NCBI GenBank assembly: GCA_963753195.1
Contig: CAVWBH010000009.1
Coordinates: 1,116,001-1,180,000, forward strand
Source: Palsa-504 sp963753195
Lineage (GTDB): Bacteria > Actinomycetota > Actinomycetes > Streptosporangiales > Streptosporangiaceae
Direction of reading: 5' to 3'
DNA length: 64,000 nt
Position numbers and translations under genes: made by a program. The first letter of the stretch is position 1; each line of letters opens with the position of its first letter. Positions 16,587 to 25,058 of the stretch are shown here, in pieces. Below the pieces are notes generated by a model. It saw only the letters and a program-made list of their open reading frames with translations, was not told where the DNA came from and did not search any database.

Positions 16587-19336
16587 CTAGCCGGTGTTCT
16601 GCAGGCCGGCCGCGACCCCGTTGACGGTCAGCAGCAGCAGGCGCTCCAGCCGCTCGCGATCGGCGTCGGCCGCCGGGGAGCGGAGCGCGGCGAGGGCCCG
16701 CAGCTGCAGGTAGGACAGCGCGTCCACGTAAGGATCGCGCAGCGCCACGGCCCGGGACAGCACCTCACGGTCGGCCAGCAGCCGGTCGTGGCCGGTGACG
16801 GCCAGGACCAGCCGCCTGGTCAGGTCGTACTCGGCCAGGACCAGGGCGGTCAGGTCGTCGCGGCCGCCGAGGGCCAGATAGCGGACCGCGATCAGCCGGT
16901 CGGTCTTGGCCAGGCTCATCTCGGCGTTATCCAGCATCGAGCCGAACAGCGGCCACTCGCGGTACGCACGCCGCAGCACCTCCAGGCCGTCCGGATCGGC
17001 CGCGACGGCGGCCAGCCCGCTGCCGAGGCCGAACCACCCGGGCAGGTTCATCCGGGTCTGCGACCAGGCGAACACCCAGGGGATGGCCCGCAGGTCATCC
17101 AGGTCCATGGCGACCGGCGGCCCGCCGCCCAGGCCCCGCTTGGCCGGCCGGGAGCCGATCCGCAGGCCGCCGATCTCGCCCAGCGGGCTGATCCAGGCGA
17201 ACCAGTCGGCGAACCCGGCGGATTCGACCAGGCCGCGGAACGCGGCGCAGGCCGCCTGGTCAATCCGGTCGGCGACGGTACCGTAGCTGGCCGCCGCGGC
17301 CGTGATCCGGTCGCCCCGGCGCGCCGAGGAGGCGAGCAGCACCGCGTAGCTGACCTGCTCCAGGTGCCGCTTGGCGATGGCCTGCTGGCCGTACCGGGCG
17401 AAGATCACCTCGCCCTGCTCGGTGACCTTGAACGAGCCGCTGACCGAGCCGGGCGCCTGGGCCAGCACGGCCTGGCCGGCCGGCCCGCCGCCCCGGCCCA
17501 GCGCTCCGCCCCGGCCGTGGAACAAGGTCAGCCGCACGTCGTGCGCCGCGGCCCATTCGGCCAGCCGGGCCTGGGTCTCGTACAGCCGCAGGGTGGCGCT
17601 GGCCGGGCCGAGTTCCTTGGCCGAGTCGGAGTAGCCGAGCATCGCCTCGAGGCGGCGGCCGGTGGCGGCCAGCCGCTCGGCGACCTCCGGGAACTCGAGC
17701 ATGCCGGTGAGCACGGCGGGCGCGTTGGCCAGGTCCACCGCGCTCTCGAACAGCGGCACCACGTCCAGCACCGGCACCCGCCCGCCGGCGGCGGCGTACC
17801 GGGCCAGCTCGTGGACCGCGGCCATGTCCTCGGCCGAGCGGGTGAAGCTGACCACATAGCGCCGGCACGCGTCGACGCCGAAGCGGTCCTGGATCCAGCT
17901 GATGGCCCGGAAGGTGGCCAGCACCTCCTGGGTTTCCGCGGACCAGTCCCCGGCGGCCTCCAGGCCCGGCGGCCCGGCGGCCCGCAGCTCGCGCAGCGCC
18001 CGGGCGTGCACCTGGCTATGCTGCCTGACCTCCAGGTCCGCCAGGTGGAAGCCGAACGTCTCGGCCTGCCAGATCAGGTTCTGCACCTCGCCGTAGGCCT
18101 GCTGGGCCGCGCCGGCGGCAGCCAGCGACCGCTGGGCGACGCGCAGGTCGGCGAGGAACTCGGCCGGGCCATGGTAGGCGAGGTCCGCGTCACGCAGCCG
18201 GGTGGCCCTGATCCGGGCCGCGGCGTACAGCAGGTAGGTCCGGTACGGCTCCTGGGGGGAGCGGGCGGCGAGCCCGGCCAGCAGCTCGGGGTGGGAGGCC
18301 GCGGCGGCGGCCAGCGCGCGGCGCAGCTCCGCCGACGGCGGGGTGGTGGCCTCGTGCATGGTCAGCGACCGGCCGATCCTGGTCGTGGCGTTCTCCAGCG
18401 CGCGCAGCACGTGGTCGGCCTGGATCGTCGCCGTCTCGCGGGTGACCTGGGCGGTCACGAACGGGTTGCCGTCCCGGTCGGCGCCGACCCAGCTGCCGTA
18501 GCGCAGGAACGCGGGCGCCTCCTCGGCGCGGTCTCCGCTCGCGGCCCGGTCTCCGCTCGCGGCCCGGTCTCCGCTCGCGCCAGCGCCCGGTCCAGCTCGC
18601 GGTACACCACGGGCACGACCAGGAACAGGGTCTCGTCGAACGCGGCCATGACCGTGCGGACCTCGTCGATCGGGTCCATGGCCTTCACCCTGAGCTGGGA
18701 GGTCCGCCACAGCAGGTCGATGTTCTCGCGCAGCCCGCGCCGGGCCTCGGCGTGCTCCGCGGCCCCGGCCCGCTGGTCATCGACCACGCGCAGCAGGTCG
18801 CTGATCCGGCGCAGCCCCTCGACCACGGCGCGGCGCCGGGCCTCGGTGGGATGCGCGGTCAGCACCAGGTGCACGCGCAGCGATTCCAGCAGCTCGCGGA
18901 CGTGGTCATGCCCCGCGTCGCGGTCCAGCTCGGCCACGGCGGCCGCCAGCGATTCCCGTACCGGCTCATCCCCGGTATCGCGTTCGCGCAGCTGGCGGAT
19001 GCGCTGATGTTCCTCGGCCAGGTTGGCCAGGTGGAAGTAGACGGTGAAGGCGCGGGCCACCTGCTCGGCCCGGTCCAGGTCCCACGAGGCGACCAGCACC
19101 GCGATCGCGTCCCCGGCCGGATCCGCCGCCTCATCGCGGGCGTCCCGGCGGGCCTCGATCACCGCGTGCCGCAGCTGCTCCACATCGGCCAGCAGCTCCG
19201 GGCCGACCGAATCGCGGATGACCTCGCCGAGGATGTCGCCGAGCAGCCGGACGTCGCGTCGCATCTGCTCAGGCAGCCCGGCCCGGTCCCGGTCCCGGTC
19301 GCCGCTGATGTTGCCTTCATTCTCCATGACCGTCAC
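16587..19336 (-). CDS. ppc: Phosphoenolpyruvate carboxylase, frameshifted in this sequence
   Basis: An anaplerotic enzyme making oxaloacetate from PEP and bicarbonate. The two halves lie in different frames: the N-terminal part (from ATG 19336) contains the catalytic-His segment VLTAHPTEARRRAV, and the C-terminal part (to 16587) contains FLRYGSWVGADRDGNPF, LTLFHGRGGALGRGGG and the conserved final QNTG. Joined, they give about 916 residues, normal for PPC. The frame change falls inside an 18-bp tandem repeat at 18532-18579, which is open in both frames, so the exact indel cannot be placed. It may be an assembly indel, a true null, or rarely recoding. Everything outside the repeat looks conserved. 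Confidence 0.85.
18532..18579 (-). repeat. 18-bp tandem repeat inside ppc
   Basis: The unit TCTCCGCTCGCGGCCCGG is present twice fully and once as 12 bp. It codes a variable linker just before the conserved bicarbonate/PEP-site segment. Unit gain or loss would keep frame (18 = 6 codons), so the frameshift must come from a smaller indel at its edge. Confidence 0.85.
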
Positions 19337-19580
19337 GCAGTGAGCGTAATCCCCCGATATAACGTGCCAGTTAACCTGGTGCCATGACGAGCCCGGCCGC
19401 GCCCGGCAGCGGGTGTCCCGCGCCGGGCGGGTGTCCCGCCGGGCGGCCGGCTCAGCCGCTCGGCAATTGCGGCGGCATTCCGCCGCGAGGTTACTTTATG
19501 TATTCGGTCAGATTCTCCCCGTCAACGAATGTGTCGCATGTGGCACGCGCATGGCCCCGGCTGGCCTACAGTCGAAGGTG

Positions 19581-20612
19581 ATGACCGAATTCGCCGCCCC
19601 TCTGCCCAGCCTGGCCCGCTACGCGGTCATGGTGGACGTCGGCTACATCTATGCCGCGGCCGGCGAGCTGCTCTTCGCGTCGAGCTCGCGCCGGGACTTC
19701 CGCGTGGACGCGCCCCCGCTGATCCAGGTGATCACCAAGCACGCTGATGAGATCATCCGCGGCGAGCTGCTGCGGGTCTACTGGTACGACGCGGCACGGG
19801 ACCGGGTGCCGACGATCGACCAGCGGGTCATCGCCCAGATGCCCTGGGTCAAGCTGCGGCTGGGCAACCTGAACGCCCGCGGCCAGCAAAAAGGCGTGGA
19901 CGCGCAGATCCGGGCGGACATGGAGGCGCTGGCCCGGCACCGCGCCATCACCGACGCGGTCCTCATCGCGGGCGACGAGGACATGGTGCCGGCCGTCGAG
20001 GCGGCCCAGGCGTACGGGGTGCGCGTGCACCTGTGGGGCATCGAGCCGCCCTACGGCACCAACCAGGCCGAACGGCTGGTGTGGGAGTCCGATACGGTCG
20101 ACGTGCTGGACGCTTCGTTCCTGCGGCCCTACTTCACCAAGAACATGGCCGCGGTCGACCAGGGCCGTCCTGACCCGGGCGCCTTCGGGCCGGTCGGCTC
20201 GCCGCCGTCGGTGCCCTCGCCGGCCCAGCTGTTCGGTGAACGGCACGGCCGGCTGCCCATGACCCAGCCGATGTCCCGGACCGGCGCGCACGCTGCGACG
20301 TCCCCGGGCGGGTGGTCGCCGACCGGCACCGGCCCGATGCCCCGCCTCGGGCCGGACCGGACCCGGGTCGAGGAGGCGGGCGAGCACGTCGCGCAGAAGT
20401 GGATCCTGACCCGCGGCCGGGACAACATCCGCGACCTGCTGCCCGGGCCGATCCTGCCGCCGGTCATCGACAAGGAGCTCCTGGTCGACGCGGAGAAGGA
20501 GCTCAACCTGTCGCTGCGTTCCTACCAGGAGGCCCGCGAGTGGCTGCGGGACGCGTTCTGGGAGCGGGTCCACCGGGAGTTCGGCATCTCCACCGGTAAA
20601 TCGCGCGGCTAG
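19581..20612 (+). CDS. NYN/PIN-like domain protein (LabA-type)
   Basis: 343 residues. The N-terminal half is a NYN domain, a PIN-like RNase fold: VMVDVGYIYAAAGELL gives the first metal-binding Asp, QQKGVDAQIRADMEAL the second acidic cluster, and LIAGDEDMVPAVEAAQAYG the third. The C-terminal half has a Pro/Gly-rich linker and a conserved helical region (LLVDAEKELNLSLRSYQEAREWLRD) seen in actinobacterial homologues. It is probably an RNA-cleaving or RNA-binding protein; target unknown. The ATG follows GAAGGTG. It is divergent from ppc across 244 bp that hold promoters but no further gene. Confidence 0.82.
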   Translation: MTEFAAPLPSLARYAVMVDVGYIYAAAGELLFASSSRRDFRVDAPPLIQVITKHADEIIRGELLRVYWYDAARDRVPTIDQRVIAQMPWVKLRLGNLNARGQQKGVDAQIRADMEALARHRAITDAVLIAGDEDMVPAVEAAQAYGVRVHLWGIEPPYGTNQAERLVWESDTVDVLDASFLRPYFTKNMAAVDQGRPDPGAFGPVGSPPSVPSPAQLFGERHGRLPMTQPMSRTGAHAATSPGGWSPTGTGPMPRLGPDRTRVEEAGEHVAQKWILTRGRDNIRDLLPGPILPPVIDKELLVDAEKELNLSLRSYQEAREWLRDAFWERVHREFGISTGKSRG

Positions 20613-20628
20613 CTGAGGCCCGCAACCG

Positions 20629-20681
20629 CGTCGTTGTGACAACGACGTCGTCTGGTGTGCATGGTTGTGACAACGACGTCG
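20629..20681. terminator. Repeated palindrome between convergent genes
   Basis: CGTCGTTGT-G-ACAACGACG (20629-20647) is a perfect hairpin. An 18-bp part of it (GTTGTGACAACGACGTCG) occurs at 20633-20650 and again at 20664-20681. It lies between the NYN gene (+) and gatB (-), consistent with a bidirectional terminator. A GCTAGCTGAGGCGG-type direct repeat follows up to the gatB stop. Confidence 0.5.
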
Positions 20682-20733
20682 CTGCCTGGTGCTGGGCGGG
20701 CGGCGGGCTGAGGCGGGGCTAGCTGAGGCGGGG

Positions 20734-22230
20734 CTAGGTGAGGCGGTCCAGGATGAGCTGGCGGACGCGGGCGGCGTCGGCTTGGCCGCCGGTGGCCTTC
20801 ATGACCGCGCCGACCAGGGGGCCGGCCGCGGCGATCTTGCCGTCACGGACCCGGGCGGCGACATCGGGGTTGGCGGCGATCGCCGCGTCGACGGCGGCGG
20901 CGAGCGCGCCCTCGTCACTGACCACGGCCAGGCCCCGGGCGGCGACCACCTGATCGGGATCACCCTCCCCGGCCAGCACCGCGTCGATCACGTCGCGGGC
21001 CAGCCGGTCGTTGAGGGTGCCCGCCGAGACCAGGCCCGCGACGCGGGCGACCTGGGCCGGGGTGATGTCCAGGCCGGGCAGCTCGACGCCCTCGTCGTTG
21101 GCCCGGCGAGCGAGCTCGCCCAGCCACCATTTGCGCGCGTCCGACGGCGACGCGCCGGCCGCGACCGTGTCGGCCACCAGGTCCAGCGCGCCCGCGTTGG
21201 ACAGTGCGGTCAGCTCCGTCTCGGACAGGTCCCATTCGGCCTGCAGCCGGGCTCGCCGGGCCGAGGGCGCCTCGGGCAGCGCGGCCCGGATCTGCGCCAC
21301 CCATTCGGCGGGCGGGGCCAGCGGCACCAGGTCGGGCTCGGGGAAGTAGCGGTAGTCCTGGGCCTCTTCCTTGGACCGGCCGGGCGTCGTGGAGCCGGAG
21401 TCCTCCTGGAAGTGCCGGGTCTGCTGGATGACCCGGCCGCCGGCGTCCAGCACGGCGGCCTGGCGCTCGATCTCGAACCGGACGGCCCGCTCGACCGAGC
21501 GCAGCGAGTTGACGTTCTTGGTCTCGGTCCTGGTCCCCCATCGGCCCGAGCCGCGCGGCGACAGCGAGGTGTTCACGTCGCAGCGCAGCGAGCCTTCTTC
21601 CATCCGCACGTCGGAGACGCCCAGCCCCCGGACCAGGTCACGCAGCTCGGTGACGTACGCGCGGGCGACCTCCGGGGCCGCCGCGCCCGTCCCGTCGACC
21701 GGCTTGGTCACGATCTCCACCAGCGGGATGCCCGCCCGGTTGTAGTCGACCAGCGAGTACTCCGCGCCGTGGATCCGCCCGGTGGCCCCGCCGACGTGCA
21801 GTGACTTGCCGGTGTCCTCCTCCAGGTGGACCCGCTCGATCCCGACCCGGACGATGGTGCCGCCGACGGCCACGTCCAGCCAGCCGTCCGTGCACAGCGG
21901 CTCGTCGTACTGGGAGATCTGGAAGTCCTTCGGCATGTCCGGGTAGAAGTAGTTCTTCCGCGCGAACCGGCACCAGGTGGCGATGGAGCAGTTCAGGGCC
22001 AGGCCGATGCGGATCGTGTACTCGATCGCCGTCCGGTTCGTCACCGGCAGCGACCCGGGCAGGCCCAGGCACACCGGGCACACCTGGCTGTTCGGCTCGG
22101 CGCCGAACGCGGTCGGGCAGCCGCAGAACATCTTGGTCCTGGTGCCCAGCTCGACGTGCGTCTCCAGGCCGATCACCGGCTCGTAGCGGTCCACCGCATC
22201 GGCGAACGGAACGAGGGTCTCCACCGTCAT
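20734..22230 (-). CDS. gatB: Asp/Glu-tRNA amidotransferase subunit B
   Basis: 498 residues. GatB phosphorylates and binds misacylated Glu-tRNA-Gln/Asp-tRNA-Asn for amidation. Hallmarks: YEPVIGLETHVEL, the zinc-type cluster FCGCPTAFGAEPNSQVCPVC, PGSLPVTN, FYPDMPKDFQISQYD, RMEEGSLRCDVN, and the C-terminal YqeY-like tail (AAAGPLVGAVMKATGGQAD). Start ATG 22230 overlaps the gatA stop by 4 nt (ATGA). It is the last gene of gatC-gatA-gatB. Confidence 0.97.
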   Translation of the reverse strand: MTVETLVPFADAVDRYEPVIGLETHVELGTRTKMFCGCPTAFGAEPNSQVCPVCLGLPGSLPVTNRTAIEYTIRIGLALNCSIATWCRFARKNYFYPDMPKDFQISQYDEPLCTDGWLDVAVGGTIVRVGIERVHLEEDTGKSLHVGGATGRIHGAEYSLVDYNRAGIPLVEIVTKPVDGTGAAAPEVARAYVTELRDLVRGLGVSDVRMEEGSLRCDVNTSLSPRGSGRWGTRTETKNVNSLRSVERAVRFEIERQAAVLDAGGRVIQQTRHFQEDSGSTTPGRSKEEAQDYRYFPEPDLVPLAPPAEWVAQIRAALPEAPSARRARLQAEWDLSETELTALSNAGALDLVADTVAAGASPSDARKWWLGELARRANDEGVELPGLDITPAQVARVAGLVSAGTLNDRLARDVIDAVLAGEGDPDQVVAARGLAVVSDEGALAAAVDAAIAANPDVAARVRDGKIAAAGPLVGAVMKATGGQADAARVRQLILDRLT

Positions 22231-23726
22231 GTCGCTCCCAGTCCCTTCGCGCCGGCCAGCAGCGGTCCGCCCCAGCGCTCGGTGAAGGCCGCTTCCGCGG
22301 CGGCGGCGACCCGGTACAGCCGGTCGTCGGCCAGCGCGGGCGCCATCACCTGCAGGCCGACCGGGAGCCCGTCCTCGGCGGCCAGCCCGCACGGGATGGA
22401 GATCGCCGCGTTGCCCGCCAGGTCCGACGGGATCGTGCACAGGTCGGCCAGGTACATCGCCATCGGGTCGTCGGCCCGCTCCCCGATGGGGAAGGCGGTG
22501 GTCGGCGTGGCCGGGGAGACCAGCACGTCGACCTGCCCGAAGGCCGCGTCGAAGTCCCTGATGATCAGGGTGCGGACCTGCTGGGCCTTGCCGTAGTAGG
22601 CGTCGTAGTAGCCGCTGGACAGCGCGTACGTGCCGAGGATGATGCGCCGCTTCACCTCGGCGCCGAAACCCGCCTCACGGGTCAGCGCCATCACCTCCTC
22701 CGCGTCCCTGGTCCCGTCGTCGCCGGCCCGCAGCCCGTACCGCATCGCGTCGAAGCGGGCCAGGTTGGAGGAGCATTCGCTGGGCGCGATCAGGTAGTAC
22801 GCGGGCAGCGCGTACCTGAAGTGCGGGCAGGACACCTCGGTGACCTTGGCGCCGAGGGATTCGAGCAGCTCGACCGCCTCGGCGAACCGGGCCAGGACGC
22901 CCGGCTGGTAGCCGTCCCCGCCCAGCTCGGAGACCACGCCGATCCGCAGGCCGCCCACGTCGGCCTCGCGCGCCGCGGCGACGACCGGCGGCACCGGCGC
23001 GTCGACCGAGGTGGAGTCGCACGGGTCATGCCCGGACATCGCCTCGTGCAGCAGCGCGGTGTCGAGCACCGTCCGGCCGAACGGTCCCGGCGTGTCCAGG
23101 CTCGAAGCAAAGGCCACCACCCCGTACCGCGACGAGCCGCCGTAGGTGGGCTTGGTGCCGACGATCCCGCAGACCGACGCGGGCTGGCGGATCGAGCCGC
23201 CGGTGTCGGTGCCGATGGCCAGCGGCGCCTCGTACGCGGCCACCGCGGCCGCCGACCCGCCCGACGAGCCGCCGGGGATCCTGCTCAGGTCCCACGGGTT
23301 GCGGCTGGGCCCGAAGGCCGAGTTCTCGGTGGAGGAGCCCATGGCGAACTCGTCCATGTTGGTCTTGCCGACGATGATCGCGCCGGCCTGCCGCAGCCGC
23401 CTGGTCACGGTCGACTCGTACGGCGGGTGCCAGCCCTCCAGGATGCGCGAGCCGCAGGTGGTCGGCATGCCGACGGTGGTGAACACGTCCTTGACCGCGA
23501 CCGGGACGCCGGCCAGCGGGCCGAGCGGCTCGCCGTGGCGGCGCCGTTCGTCGACCTCGGCGGCCTGGGCCAGCGCACGGTCGGCCGCGACGTGCAGGAA
23601 GGCGTGCACGCGCTCGTCGACGGCGGCGATCCGGTCCAGGTGCGCCTGGGTCACCTCGGCCGCGGAGACTTCCCGCGCGGCCAGCGCGGCCGACAGCTCG
23701 GCCGCGCTCATGCGGATCAGGTCCAT
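22227..23726 (-). CDS. gatA: Asp/Glu-tRNA amidotransferase subunit A
   Basis: 499 residues of the amidase-signature family, releasing ammonia from glutamine for transamidation. The Ser-cisSer-Lys triad is visible: K79 (VAVKD), the cis-Ser in GGSSGGSAAAV and the nucleophile Ser in GTDTGGSIRQPA. Full length and uninterrupted. Its ATG overlaps the gatC stop (TGATG), so the operon is translationally coupled throughout. Confidence 0.97.
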   Translation of the reverse strand: MDLIRMSAAELSAALAAREVSAAEVTQAHLDRIAAVDERVHAFLHVAADRALAQAAEVDERRRHGEPLGPLAGVPVAVKDVFTTVGMPTTCGSRILEGWHPPYESTVTRRLRQAGAIIVGKTNMDEFAMGSSTENSAFGPSRNPWDLSRIPGGSSGGSAAAVAAYEAPLAIGTDTGGSIRQPASVCGIVGTKPTYGGSSRYGVVAFASSLDTPGPFGRTVLDTALLHEAMSGHDPCDSTSVDAPVPPVVAAAREADVGGLRIGVVSELGGDGYQPGVLARFAEAVELLESLGAKVTEVSCPHFRYALPAYYLIAPSECSSNLARFDAMRYGLRAGDDGTRDAEEVMALTREAGFGAEVKRRIILGTYALSSGYYDAYYGKAQQVRTLIIRDFDAAFGQVDVLVSPATPTTAFPIGERADDPMAMYLADLCTIPSDLAGNAAISIPCGLAAEDGLPVGLQVMAPALADDRLYRVAAAAEAAFTERWGGPLLAGAKGLGAT

Positions 23727-24019
23727 CAGTCCTCCCCCAGGATCCGCGGCACCTTGAACCGCTGCTGCTCGACGGCGGGCGCTGCGGCGAGGGCTTCGGC
23801 GGGCGTGAGGCAGCCGACCGGCACGTCGTCGCGGAATACGTTGGTCAGGCCGGTCGCGTGCGAGGTCGGCGGGATGCCCTCGGCGGCGACCTCCTGGACC
23901 TGCGCGACCGCCGTGATGATCTGGTCCAGCTGCGGCGCCAGATGGTCGAGCTCGGCGTCGGGCAGCGCGATCCGGGCCAGCCGGGCCAGGTACGCGACCT
24001 CGTCACGGGTGATGGGCAT
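23726..24019 (-). CDS. gatC: Asp/Glu-tRNA amidotransferase subunit C
   Basis: 97 residues, the small belt subunit that stabilises GatA and GatB. It begins ITRDEVAYLARLARIALPDAEL and ends with the conserved LRDDVP and VPRILGED segments. Two ATGs are close (24028 and 24019). No Shine-Dalgarno exists for either, and a -10-like TAGTAT lies 7 nt upstream of the second, suggesting leaderless translation from 24019. Confidence 0.94.
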   Translation of the reverse strand: MPITRDEVAYLARLARIALPDAELDHLAPQLDQIITAVAQVQEVAAEGIPPTSHATGLTNVFRDDVPVGCLTPAEALAAAPAVEQQRFKVPRILGED

Positions 24020-24026
24020 GCACGCC

Positions 24027-24032
24027 ATACTA
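24027..24032 (-). promoter_or_regulatory. Putative -10 element for leaderless gatCAB mRNA
   Basis: TAGTAT on the minus strand fits the actinobacterial TANNNT -10 consensus and is placed so that transcription would start at or next to the gatC ATG (24019). This is inference from spacing and the absence of a ribosome binding site. Confidence 0.4.
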
Positions 24033-24144
24033 GGGGCGCAGCGCAGGCGGCCCGTAACCGATAAGGCCCGTCAGCGTTAGGATCGGGTTATCCGTCGTGA
24101 CACCGTCGTCCGCAGTATCGCCGCGAGCGGATGAGGAGCCAGGT

Positions 24145-25014
24145 GTGAGCCGTACCGGAGCAGGCGCAGGGGAATCGGGCCGCGCGGTCCGGCTCGCCTC
24201 GATGCACATCTACCCGATGAAGGCGACGCGGGCCGTGGACCTCACCGAGAGCCTGGTCGAGCCCTGGGGCCTGGCGGGCGATCGCCGGTGGCTGCTGGTC
24301 GACGAGGACGGCCGGTTCGTGAGCCAGCGTGAGGAACCCTCGCTGGCCCGGGTCACGGTCAGCTACGGACCGGCCGCCGGGGCGATCAGCGTGTCGGCCC
24401 CCGGGCGTCCCGGCGCCCAGGTCGCCGTGCCCGCGGCCGACGCGGAACTGCTGAAGGTCACCCTCTGGCGCTCGGTCTTCCTGGCGGCGGCCGCGGGCCC
24501 GGCCGCGGACGCGTGGTTCACGGCCTATCTCGGCCGTCCGGTGCGCCTGGTGTACCTGGACGACCCGACCCGGCGTGCGGTGGACCCCGAATTCGGGCAG
24601 GACGGGGACGTGGTGAGCTTCGCCGACGGCTACCCGCTGCTGCTCACCAGTACCGGCTCGCTCGAAGAACTCGGCCGCTGGCTGGCCGACGACGGCGAGC
24701 AGCCCGTCCCGATGACCAGATTCCGGCCCAACGTGGTGGTCACGGGGGCGCGGCCCTGGGCCGAGGACCGCTGGCGCCGCATCCGGATCGGCGCCGTCTG
24801 TTTCCGCGTGGCCAAGCCCTGCGGGCGGTGCGTGGTGACCACCACCGATCAGGTCACCGGCGAGCGCGGCTCACAGCCGCTCAAGATGCTCGGCCGGCGC
24901 CGCCGGTTCGGGCAGCAGCTCGTGTTCGGCCAGAACCTGATCCCCGACCAGCTCCCGGCCCAGGGCGGCGTGATCCGGGTCGGCGACCGGATCGAAATCC
25001 TCGACGGCGATTGA
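24145..25014 (+). CDS. MOSC domain protein (MOCOS/YcbX type)
   Basis: About 289 residues. An N-terminal MOSC beta-barrel domain (MHIYPMKATRAVDL, GLAGDRRWLLVDEDGRFVSQRE) is followed by the MOSC domain (RFRPNVVVTG, FRVAKPCGRCVVTTTDQVTG). The conserved Cys in KPCGRC is the expected Moco-sulfur ligand. Homologues bind molybdenum cofactor and reduce N-hydroxylated compounds or transfer sulfur. I chose the GTG at 24145, preceded by GAGGAG at 6 nt; a GTG at 24097 is also in frame. No ferredoxin domain is attached. Confidence 0.9.
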   Translation: MSRTGAGAGESGRAVRLASMHIYPMKATRAVDLTESLVEPWGLAGDRRWLLVDEDGRFVSQREEPSLARVTVSYGPAAGAISVSAPGRPGAQVAVPAADAELLKVTLWRSVFLAAAAGPAADAWFTAYLGRPVRLVYLDDPTRRAVDPEFGQDGDVVSFADGYPLLLTSTGSLEELGRWLADDGEQPVPMTRFRPNVVVTGARPWAEDRWRRIRIGAVCFRVAKPCGRCVVTTTDQVTGERGSQPLKMLGRRRRFGQQLVFGQNLIPDQLPAQGGVIRVGDRIEILDGD

Positions 25015-25058
25015 CCCGGGCGCACGACAAGCCGCCCGGGGACCGTCGCGTACCGGCC

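Noticed and set aside
4244..19007. Long open frames antisense to the acyl-CoA dehydrogenase, the carboxylase beta gene and ppc (for example 4244-5572 +, 12874-14391 +, 16554-19007 +).
   Set aside because: They are mirror frames of high-GC genes: Arg/Gly/His/Gln-rich, no domains, no ribosome binding sites, and fully covered by well-conserved genes on the other strand.
19384..19581. 65-codon plus-strand frame upstream of the NYN gene.
   Set aside because: Pro/Gly-rich with no conserved look, and it ends where the NYN Shine-Dalgarno lies; more likely 5' flank.
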